NCBI GenBank assembly: GCA_037501455.1
Contig: CM074858.1
Span: 14,186,501 to 14,250,500 of the forward strand
From: Lantana camara
Lineage: Eukaryota > Streptophyta > Magnoliopsida > Lamiales > Verbenaceae
DNA: 64,000 nt
Direction: 5' to 3'
Shown here: piece after piece, positions 54,841 to 64,000 of the stretch
Position numbering within the stretch: the first letter of the stretch is position 1
Layout of the letters: each line of letters starts with the position of its first letter
Position numbers and translations under genes: made by a program
The notes under the pieces: model-generated
Seen by the model: the letters and a program-made list of their open reading frames with translations, nothing else
Database searches by the model: none
What the model was told of the DNA's origin: nothing

Positions 54841-54859
54841 TTTTTTCCAAAACCAGATC

Positions 54860-55885
54860 TGAGAACTCGTGGAGAGTTTAACGAGGGCTCCACCTCATTT
54901 ATTAAAACGAAGCCAAAACTACAACGGGAAATTGATGAAAAACATCACCAGAAACAGCAAAGTCCAAACCCAACTAGAAGCAATGTTGGGCACCGCGCTA
55001 AAAACAAACCAAATAAACCACAAACAACTTCTAAACTTAGTAGCATACTCCTGGTCCCAAAAAATGCCATTCCTACCAATGTAGTGTGAGTGAAGGTTCT
55101 CACTCCTGCCAAATGCCCAGCATAACTTGTTCTCCTTATAAATCTGCATCTCCTTACTGAACCATACATCCCTAATGCCATTGACGCCCACAATCCTTTT
55201 TCTTTTAATCCAGACACTAAGAGTTGTCAAATATCAGTATCACCCAAATATCTCTTATTCCAACTCGCTTTCCCAAAAAAAATGGTTGTAACAGCAAACT
55301 GCTACCATTGCCTGAACATTCAGCTGCCAGGTCTCTCTCTCTTCCGCCAAAGAGGCAGATATACAAGTAAATGGTTGTTCAAATCCTCTTGCACCGCGTC
55401 TAAATTTATTACCCGAAAAATAAGGATTGGCCTTGCCTCAATCAAAATCATTGGCGTGCCACATTGATGGTTCCTTGCGAGGATAATGATATCCCAAATG
55501 GGGGAAATTTCACCTGCAAACAAAACCGGGAATGGGGATAAAGTTAGAATGCTAGACCATGCTTCCATCGCCTGTGTGAGGGCTATATAGTGGCGGTATC
55601 TTTTGAAAATTCTGAGTCTCAAAAGGCTGGGCTCTCTCGATTTCGGAGTCACTCTCCTATCAGCGTTTCTTTTACCTCTCAGAATGAACACACTCAGACT
55701 CACCCAGAGCTTCTTATAGGAAACTCTATCAGCCATGAAGCTGGCATAACGACTGTATGTACATAGTGGCCATCATCTGAACGTGTTCAAATTACTGAAA
55801 GCCACAATAACCGTCAAATCTAAAAGTAACATATCTAGCAAGTCCGGATCCTTACACCAAAACAGAACCTTAACGCCGTCACTTT
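54860..55885. other. Unassigned region before the LINE
   Basis: It has less AT bias than its flanks and several minus-strand open frames (55736-55320, 55230-54919, 55217-54945), none with a motif I recognise. It could be a decayed gene or an older LINE on the opposite strand. The composition suggests former coding DNA. Confidence 0.35.
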
Positions 55886-55887
55886 AG

Positions 55888-57152
55888 ATGTTCAAGTGGA
55901 TTGTAAGCAAAGTGTGCAATAAAAGTAAGGAAAAGGTAATCAAGATAACTCGTACATGCGTCGCTAATCCTATAAGCAGAGCATCCCTTTTTATGTCTCC
56001 AATTGCTTTGGAGGAGGGGGACATGCCTATTTGGAACGACAACTCTTCGGGCAGTTTTATCTTGAAGTCTGCTTGGGATCTCATCCGCCAAAGGCGTGTG
56101 TCCTCATAAACTTGGGAGGCGATTTGGTCAACGAATTTTACTCCAACGATCTTGATTTTCATGTGGAGACTTCTTAACAACTGGATACCTACAGACGATT
56201 GTCTTCAATAAAAGGGAATCACCTTGGTGTCCAAATGTTGCTGTTGTGATAACGTGGAGACACGGCAACATTTATTTTTTGATTCTCAGAAGGTGGCTCG
56301 GGTTTGGAATTACTTTGGAGACCGATTCGGCATGAATCATATCAACTCCAGCAGCCCGGACATTTTCATCAAGGAATGGGCTAGATCCTCGCCATTTAGC
56401 TCCAAAAGGCATGTCCGCCTTGTCATTCCGATATTAGCTCTGTGGTATATTTGATTAGAACGGAACAATACTAAACACAATGGTGTAGCCTTCAATCCGT
56501 ATAATATTATTCGTTGTGTCTGCAACCATCTTCACTTGCTTGCTAAGACAAGGAAAGTAACTCATGAGTGGTGGCGAGGGGATGTGCACCTGGCAACGAA
56601 GTTTGGCATGCATGTGTGGAAACCAATATTAAAACGACCAATTGTGGTAAGATGGAGACTCCCGGAATTGGGTTAGCACAAGTTGAACACAGACGGGTCT
56701 GCTCGGGGTAATCCGGGACCCGCAGGTATAGGTGGGGTCCTACGCGACTACAAGGGAGATCTTCTTATGGCCTTCAGCGCTGGTATTGGCATCTCCACTA
56801 ACATCATTGCAGAGATGGAGGCACTGGTGGAGGGTATTCAGGTGGCACGAAACATCGGGTGTCGAAATCTTTGGATTGAAATTGATGCGAGAGTAGTGAT
56901 GATACAATTAGGAGAGGCACTATAGGAGGTATTCGGGGCCAAAATCTGATAACCAAGTATAGGAACCTCACCAAAGAAATGCAGGTTAAGCTCACTCATG
57001 TTTACCGGGAAGGAAATGCGGTCGCTGACCTGCTTGCTAACTTTAGTTCAAAGAATCAGAACAAGTGGAGTTTCCAGGAGAGCCCAATTTTCAACGAAAT
57101 CAGAGGGCTTCTTTGTATGGATGCTTGGGAGCTGCCTTCAATCCGAAGCTAA
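55888..57152 (+). pseudogene. LINE (L1-type) 3' ORF2 remnant: zinc-binding RT tail and RNase H
   Basis: The zf-RVT region is seen in pieces (SGSFILKSAWDLIR near 56050, FMWRLLNNWIPTDD near 56160). A CCCC...RQHLFFDS segment follows at 56227-56290. RNase H starts at 56683 with NTDGSARGNPGPAGIGGVLRD and includes E in AEMEAL and D in EIDAR. The frame breaks with TAG at 56923 and continues in another frame with THVYREGNAVADLLA (about 56990-57035) to a TAA at 57150-57152. RT and endonuclease are missing. It resembles the common asterid LINE family. Confidence 0.8.
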
Positions 57153-58409
57153 TCATGAATGTTTAATTATATATATATTACGCTTCATGTTTCTATATTT
57201 TCGTATGTTTGAATGATATTTCAATGCAGTAAAGCTGCAACAATACTATATTACTGATATAGTATTTTTTGACGCAACAATATTATTGGTATACTTTTTA
57301 AATTGTCATTTCACTTCGGTAATACATTATTATCGTTATAGTATTAATGTTGTATTATTGATAGCGGTTGGAAGTATATTTAAATCAAACATTATGTTCG
57401 AAATGCACACAAATGCTAACGCTTTCGATTCAAGTTAATTCCAAACTTTATTCACATTCAATTTTCTTAGTCCATTCATAAATTTCTTACACCTACAATG
57501 GGTTTGATTGAGTTAGTGGCCTAGTGTTAGCCCCTTGAAGTGTTGGCTAGGTTGGCACAGAGGGACAACGTGCCAACACCGGATTGGGATGCTGGCTTGG
57601 TGTAACATCTTACTTGGCTTGGATCATTGGCTAAGTGTTTCGCACGGTTAGCTGGCGTCGGGTGAGGTTGCGGGTTTTGGTGAAGTGCTGTGCGCATGTG
57701 TTGCGCGTTTGCACAAGTGCTGCGGGAAAATGCTGACAAGGGCTAGGCTGCGGGTAAAGGCAGCAACACAGTTCGCACGCTGAGCAGACAGTGTTTGGGA
57801 TTGGTACGGACTGATGCGGATAAGTGCGGACAGGCGCTGGGCAGACGCGCGCGCAAAGCAGGCAGTTGGCCCGCGCTGGGCAATGTGCCCAGGTTTTGCG
57901 GAACAGTTTCCTTGGCGAGAACGATTATGCTCCTACGCGAGGCTAAGTCAAATTTGAGCAGGCTGTTTCTCTCAAATTTTGGAGGCAACGGTTATAGCAA
58001 CTGGAGTGGGTTGCTGGGCAGTTTATTTTGGGAAAAACTGCCCGCCAGCTGGCAACACGAGATTGGCCCGTTCTTGACCTAGTTATGGGGGATGTTCACA
58101 ACAGATTACTTTGTAATTATAATAGGCCTATGAGCTGCACGAAAATGATCATTGTCTGTAAGCCTTGGGCAAGTTCCTTGTATTAAGAAGTGCGAGTAAT
58201 AATACAAAGGTTGAGATTTTCTCGTAAATGCTGTTGCGTTACAAATGTTGCATGCTTGTCCTGATTGGCTTGTAAAATCAAACACTCAAACTAGATCAAA
58301 CACGAATGTGCGTGAGGGAGTGATTTGGCTAATTGATTCGAAAGGAATCAGACCGAAGGTGGTTGGATTCTAGAAAAATTTAAGTTTAAGAGTTCGAACC
58401 CCTTTCAAG
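57153..58409 (+). other. LINE tail, spacer and probable 5' LTR of the Galadriel-like element
   Basis: The GC-rich part from about 57540 (TGTTGGCTAGG) to just before 58410 precedes a primer site and so should contain an LTR. AATAATACAAAG near 58198 could be a poly(A) region. The second LTR lies outside the window, so the ends cannot be fixed. Confidence 0.4.
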
Positions 58410-58421
58410 TGATATCAGAGC
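58410..58421 (+). promoter_or_regulatory. Primer-binding site, initiator tRNA-Met type
   Basis: TGATATCAGAGC differs by one base from TGGTATCAGAGC. It lies 45 bp before the gag start. Confidence 0.7.
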
Positions 58422-58454
58422 CCGGTTTCGGGTTCTGATTTGCTTTTGGTTGGG

Positions 58455-59286
58455 ATGTCTAACCAAAATCCGCTGCCAAAAAGAGTCCTTGGTGCGGAGG
58501 TAAGGATTAAAAGGATCGAGGCTTGGCTTGGGATGTCGAATGAAGTTCCGGTGGATCGGCTTCCACCGGGCGATGGGCTACTTGAACAGATCGTCTACTT
58601 GCATGAACGAGTATGAGATCTGATAAAATCCGCGGACGGATTGTCCGGATTTATTGAAGGAAGACTGACTTCGGTTGGGGAAGACATCAGCGTCCTTTAA
58701 GATGCAGTCGATCTAAAATTCGATGCCTACAACCTGGAGTTGCGTGTGTTGAAGAAGGCCATCGAGTCTGGTACTCCCGAGGACAAACCTTTTTTGTCCA
58801 AGGTAAAAGTCCCAGATCCGAAGCCTTATGGCGGGGCGTTGTCCGCTAAAGAACTGGAAAATTTCTTATGGGATATGGAAACGTATTTCCAGGCTACAAA
58901 GGTGTCCGATAATGAGAAAGTTTCTATCACGGGCATGTACTTGATGGGTGATGCCAAGTTATGGTGGCGTACTCATCTCTTGGACGATAACGCCAACTGC
59001 GAGAAGGTTGAACGTGGGAAATCTTGAAGAAGAGATTGAAAGAATAAATCCTCCATTGCAACACGGGATGGATTGCTAGGGAGTCCCTTCGAAAGTTGAA
59101 GCATTCAGGGACGGTTCGCGATTACATGAAGGAATTCAGTTCCTTGTTATTGGATATAAGGAGGATAAGCTGTTCAACTTCATGTCCGTATTGCAGACCT
59201 AGCCCCAAGCCAAATTGAGAAGGCAAGGTGTCAAGGATCTGCCTTCCGCTATTGCTGCCACCGATCGTTTAGTTGATTATCGGGTG
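58455..59286 (+). pseudogene. Chromovirus gag, 5' part
   Basis: An ATG at 58455 opens MSNQNPLPKRV. In-frame stops lie near 58614 and 58698. A clean stretch (58740-59027) holds the capsid region (FLWDMETYFQA, DAKLWWRTH). Frameshifts follow near 59025 and 59150. It ends at 59286-59291, where a solo LTR is inserted. The style matches Galadriel-type chromoviruses, although the clade is uncertain. Confidence 0.75.
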
Positions 59287-59291
59287 GTTGG

Positions 59292-62029
59292 TGTAGCATC
59301 CCGGAGCGAAGAGCACTACATCCTCCGCACCATAGCCTGGCACGTGTAACGAAATTGGAACTCCACACACACTCCAAGCTACGGCGAATGGGAGACAAAC
59401 AAAATCTCACCTAGGCTATGAGATCTAGACCCTAATATAGAGGGCGCAAAATAATCAAATCAAATGCGGAAGCACCAGGATTTCAAATATACAAATATAT
59501 ATGCTTTCATAATAGAAATAATAATAAACCAAATTATACATGCTATGCCCAACCTGGACCAAATTAAATTCATTCAAGTTTCAAAGTTCAAAGTTCAAAA
59601 TCCAAATCATGTCTTATACATAATTCCAAAATTCATAAATAAAGATGCAAGGTATGCAAAAAATTCTACTAAAGACTCGAACAACTAGAAAATAAAAGAC
59701 CGCCGCCTAGCATGGACCGAAGACCTGCACCTACAACTCAAGATATAAAAGGGGAAAAAGAAAACAACGAGGAGGGGTCAGTCCTAAAGACTGGTGAAGG
59801 GGCTAACACACTCACACATACATATACATAAGAGCAAAACATATTCAAAATTAAAGAGTTCATGAACCAGGGCGTGGTTTTTGCATTCTAAAATATTTTA
59901 GCCCGTGATACTAAATATAGAAAAGAATTAGGGCCAAAAGCCCAAAATAAATCAAGTTTTAGAAAATATATGTCCACTCCCATTTCACGAACCACAAACA
60001 TAATCAGAATCACACTAACTCGGCGAGAACGAGCTTCAAACCCAACCTCCTTTCATATTCATAATCAAAATCAAAACAAATACAAAGTTCATAAACAATC
60101 TAACCTTCTCTATTTGGGGATGAGCTGATTTCCTCTCAACCCCGGTTCTCTCGTCATAATATTTGAGTCGGGGGATCCTACCCGCTCCTTCGACGGGGTT
60201 AACCGCCTGCTGAAGAAACCCGCTTTCCCCTTGAGCTCCCGAGGTTAGACGAATCTCTCAAAGTTGGAGTCGTATTGATAGGAGAGCTCGGCGACCCCAC
60301 GGTCGACCCGAGTTACCATAACACTACTCCGGGGCCCAGTTCTGAATTTTCAAAAGTTCTGTATTTTCGAATTTTTTGAATTTTCAAGACTTAAGTTTCA
60401 AAGTCAAATCTAGCTAGTTCAGAACACACGCCAACCCTTTCCAAAACGAACAAACGAAAATATAGCTTACGTATATATAAAAGCCCTTTTCAAAAGAGAT
60501 TTCAAAGCAAACGGGTCAATTCCCACAAAATACTAATCAAACACATATTTACATAAGTATATATATACGTAGGTCACATGCGGGCTCAAAATTCACTTAG
60601 GGTTGTAGGTCATACTAACTAAAAAAAAGAAACTTCACCTTGTCTACCAACTCGAACGAAGCGACTCAAAAGACACCTAAGGAACCACCTCCTTTCCCTC
60701 GGGACAAACCTCTGAACAAAACAAAGAACGAAAGACAGACTTAGACTCAATATGAACCATTAAACGCTCGGCATATGCATATGGATGTAAATGATGCATA
60801 AGGAATACAATGAGATAGCAATTAACACATGCAAATTCTTAACAAGTTTTAAGTCTCATAAATTACGTTAAATGACTTCATAAATTTCATATAACACATA
60901 TAAGACGTCATATAATAAGTCAGTGATGCATTCATATCATACAAGAAGCAAATAAATATCATTAGAGGCACTTAAACGAAAATTAGAGTCATGCATGCAT
61001 GTTAAATTAGCATATAAGGCATATGAGATCATAAATAAAAAACGAGCACGTAAATCAAGCCATAATTTCATAATATATAACCTAACACATATTATGACAT
61101 GTTAACACGACATATAAGTCATAAACGGACCAAAAAAAGCAAGGAAATCACCAACATGACTTATTATTCACCAAGTCAGCCATAGCATGTTCAAATGATC
61201 ATGAAAATTAGTAAGTAGACACTTAAAAGAAAGAGGAGAAGATGTAGAACACAAATCCAGACTTATCTTTCAAATTTGAGGCAAATCGGATGAGTAATGA
61301 GCTTGCAAAGTGAAAAAGGAATAGTATTTCTCTTCTCTCTTGTGGGAATCTAGGTTTGGCTGCTTCTCTTTCCTTCTTTATTCAGCTGAAATGAAATGAA
61401 AAAGTAAGAAAAAGAAAGAGGGTTAAGTTTTGATAGTGTGGGCCAAAAAATGAGTCAATTTGGTCAAATATTGAGGGAGATATGGCTATTTTAGTGAAAG
61501 GTGGTCAGAAACGCATGCGAGGCTCTGCACAGGCAAAATATGGGGGGTTCAAACGGGCTTAGAAAAATACAAAGTTAGGTTCCTTTACTTCCTTTCTTTG
61601 TTATGAGTCCGATGCTTCTTCTGGAATTCAAATCCGAATTCCCGAGCTCAAGTTATGCCTTCCGGAACACTAGGTGCGCTAAAACTAGTTAGGCCCTCGA
61701 GTCCCTAAGATCATAAAAATGGTTCGGGGCCACCTCAAATGAGTTCAAAAACATGTAACGGGCACGTAAACAAGTTCTTAAACCCGTATTTCATGCATAA
61801 GATGTAGTCACAGAATTAGGAGCAAATACGGCATACAGATCAAGAAAGGGGTCAAATAGAGGGGTAAAATGATCAAATACGTAATAAAACATAATAAATA
61901 ATATAAATAAATATTCAAGTAGGCACATAAGCAATTATTAAACATTTAAAGGTATAAATAAATAATTAAACGTGCACGTAATACTCTCGACATGGCGTAC
62001 CTATACGGCCGGACGAGCGGGGTGTTATA
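59292..62029 (-). mobile_element. Solo LTR (2738 bp), minus strand, inside gag
   Basis: On plus it reads TGTAGCATCCCGG...GCGGGGTGTTATA. GTTGG flanks both sides (59287-59291 and 62030-62034). The plus-strand right end should be TACA and is TATA by one change. The GTCAGTCC...GACTGGTGAAGGGG box is at 59777-59804. It lacks the AACG-type palindrome cluster of its relatives. Confidence 0.85.
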
Positions 62030-62034
62030 GTTGG

Positions 62035-62658
62035 TAGCCCCGATTCCGAAAGAAAAAATAGGGATTCGGGAAAAGATATGGGGAAACAAGTAAAGATGGT
62101 GAAGGAAGGCAAGAAAAAGTTCAAATCTAAGACTGATGTCGGTTTCAAACCTAAAGAAATCATGGTTGAGGTTGACAAGTCTAGGCGGGGATGCTTCCTT
62201 TGTAATGGTGACCATCGGATGCGGGATTGCCCCAAGAAAAGCGAGTTGACGACCTTGTTGCCGAAGAGGATGGTGATGACGAGGCTTGCCCATCTCGTGT
62301 TAATACTCTTTAGCTCTTGAATGCTATTTAAGCAAAACCCTTGGATCAACATGGGTTGATATACGTTAGGATCGCTCTTAATGGCAAGGAAGTGATGGAA
62401 ATAATCGACACAAGTGCTACTCACAACTTTGTCGTGGACCGGGAAGTTCAGAAGCTTGGTCTTAAGCTTACTCCAGATGCGAGTAAAATTAAGGCTGTAA
62501 ATTTGGATGCAAAGCCTATCAGGGGTGTTGCCAATGTGTCCTTGACGGTTGGTTCATGGAATGAACAATGCAGTTTGATGGTTATCCCTCTCGATGACTT
62601 TGATGTGACTTTGGGAAATGAGTTTCTGAATGTGGCTAAGGTCTCAGTGATGCCTTAA
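62035..62658 (+). pseudogene. Chromovirus gag end (zinc knuckle) and protease
   Basis: The knuckle CFLCNGDHRMRDC is at 62190-62228. A frameshift lies near 62260. The protease open piece (62341-62658) has IDTSATHNFV where IDTGATHNF is expected, so the catalytic Gly is replaced by Ser. It ends in TAA at 62656-62658. Confidence 0.8.
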
Positions 62659-63999
62659 TTGGGTGGAATATTGATTGTGGACCCAAAGAATCCTAGTTTT
62701 GTGCTAGGAATTCAAGCTGTTGAGGTGAATCATGTGGATAAGAAAGCAAAACTTGTTTCTGCAATGCGAGTTGAGGCCGGTCTAAGACACGGCAAAATGA
62801 CTTACCTCGTTGCATTGGTGAAAATTAAGCCTGATGTGTTCCAGGAAGTGCCCGATGTTGTGGCGGAATTGCTTGAGGAATTCAAGGATGTAATACCCCC
62901 TGAGTTGTCGAAAGAGTTGCCACCAAGGAGCGTTAGTGATCATAAGATCGAGTTGGAGCCCCGTGCTAAGCCTCCTTCGTGAGCACCTTACAAAATGTGC
63001 CCTTCGGAGTTGGCTGAGTTGCGGAAACAGTTGGATGGATTGTTGGAGGCAGGCTTGGTGTAGCCTTCAAAGGCCCCGTACGGTTCCCCGGTGTTGGTCC
63101 AAAAGAAACAGGATGGCTTGTTGCGGATGTGTGTAGATTATAGGGCTTTGAATAAGGTTACTATAAAAAATAAGTACCCTATTCCAAATGCCCTTGATCT
63201 ATTTGATAAGCTAGCCAAGGCTCGGTTCTTTACAGAGATCGATCTAAGATCGAGATATAGGCAGATGAGAGTGGCTGAAGGTGACAAATCGAAGACAACT
63301 TGTGTCACGACGTACGGTTCGTTTGAGTTCCTAGTTATAACTTTCGGCTTGACAAACTCCCCTGCTACTTTTTGCAATCTAATGAATGATGTATTGTACG
63401 GGTTCTTGGATTGCTTTGTTGTTGTATACCTGGATGATATCGTAATATATAGTGAGTCCTTGGAGGATCACTTGAGGCATTTGATGGCTGTGTTTCTGAA
63501 ATTGAGAGAGTATAGTCTATATGCTAAGAAGGAGAAATGTGAGTTCTGTCGGGATGAGATCACTTTCCTTGGGCACATTCAGCCATGGCAAAGTGAAGAT
63601 GGATGCTAAGAAGGAGAAATGTGAGTTCTGTCGGGATGAGATCACTTTCCTTGGGCACATTCAGCCATGGCAAAGTGAAGATGGATGCTAAGAAGGTGCA
63701 GACTGTTGTGGATTGGACTGTTGCTACGAAGCTAAATGAATTGAGATCATTCTTGGGATTGGCTAACTATTACCGTAGATTCATCAAAGGTTATTCAAAA
63801 ATTGCTAACCCTTTGACGGATTTACTAAAGAAGGATCGGAAGTGGGAATGGTCGTTGGCTTATTAAGATGAATTCGAGGCGTTTAAGGTGGCCATTACTT
63901 CAGCCCCTGTTCTAAAGATACCGAAATTTGACAAACCATTCGAAGTACAGGTTGATGCTTCTGGTTAGGCTCTTGGAGATGTGTTAGTGCAAGACAAAT
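62659..63999 (+). pseudogene. Chromovirus reverse transcriptase, partial, broken
   Basis: RT motifs run LRMCVDYRALN, GSFEFLVITFGL and VVYLDDIVIY (about 63425). Then follow FLGH and the connection segment [22 protein letters not shown]. Stops lie at 62980, 63061, 63607, 63864 and near 63966. An 82 bp tandem duplication (63521-63684) shifts the frame. The window ends before RNase H. Confidence 0.85.
63521..63684 (+). repeat. 82 bp direct duplication in RT
   Basis: 63521-63602 is repeated as 63603-63684, starting ATGCTAAGAAGG. As 82 is not a multiple of three, it adds a frameshift. The copies look identical. Confidence 0.92.
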
Positions 64000-64000
64000 A

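Noticed and set aside
57795..58082. 95-codon ORF in GC-rich DNA before the Galadriel-like gag
   Set aside because: It most likely lies in the LTR, and an overlapping minus ORF is equally open. No motif.

Overview
This is a gene-poor, AT-rich intergenic stretch of a flowering-plant nuclear genome, probably a eudicot. The evidence is long nested LTR retrotransposons of plant-specific lineages (Ty1/copia, Tat-type Ty3/gypsy, plant chromoviruses), Helitrons with CTAG ends, MITE-like foldback elements, tRNA-headed SINE remnants and an L1-type LINE. I found no convincing host protein gene, rRNA, tRNA gene or CRISPR. The species cannot be named from what is visible.

Layout. 1-7992: AT-rich DNA with SINE relics, foldback elements and one orphan promoter-like patch. 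7998-41963: a nest up to four levels deep whose target-site duplications (TSDs) can be read directly. Level 1 is an old copia element (TSD GCAGG). Level 2, inside its integrase, is a non-autonomous LTR element with 1.5 kb LTRs and a tRNA-Asp primer site (10205-34006, TSD TTGCT). Level 3, inside that, is a TIR element (about 12172-25705) and a minus-strand internally deleted chromovirus (25740-32122, TSD AGTCA). Level 4 is a structurally intact Tat-type gypsy element (12256-24983, TSD GGTAT), inserted in the TIR element. The copia reverse transcriptase region is replaced by the 3' part of a plus-strand chromovirus (about 34335-38640). Its RNase H is split by a minus-strand solo LTR (38774-41350).

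41969-54530: two non-autonomous Helitrons, the first holding a solo LTR of the Tat family, plus several inverted-repeat elements and microsatellites. 54860-57152: a decayed LINE 3' end and unassigned DNA. 57500-64000: a decayed Galadriel-like chromovirus whose gag is split by another minus-strand solo LTR. The window ends inside its pol.

The youngest and most complete unit is the Tat element. It has near-identical 822 bp LTRs (one difference by eye), one uninterrupted 2063-residue Gag-Pol ORF and a separate antisense gene. That gene has its own TATA box, two introns that keep frame (895 residues in total) and a poly(A) signal.

The most unusual pattern is in the LTRs of the other families. 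Each of three LTR types carries a cluster of 4-6 short perfect or near-perfect palindromes upstream of a TATA-like sequence. Two unrelated families share the core AACG-SC-CGTT, which contains the AACGG/CCGTT word of plant MYB3R (MSA) sites.
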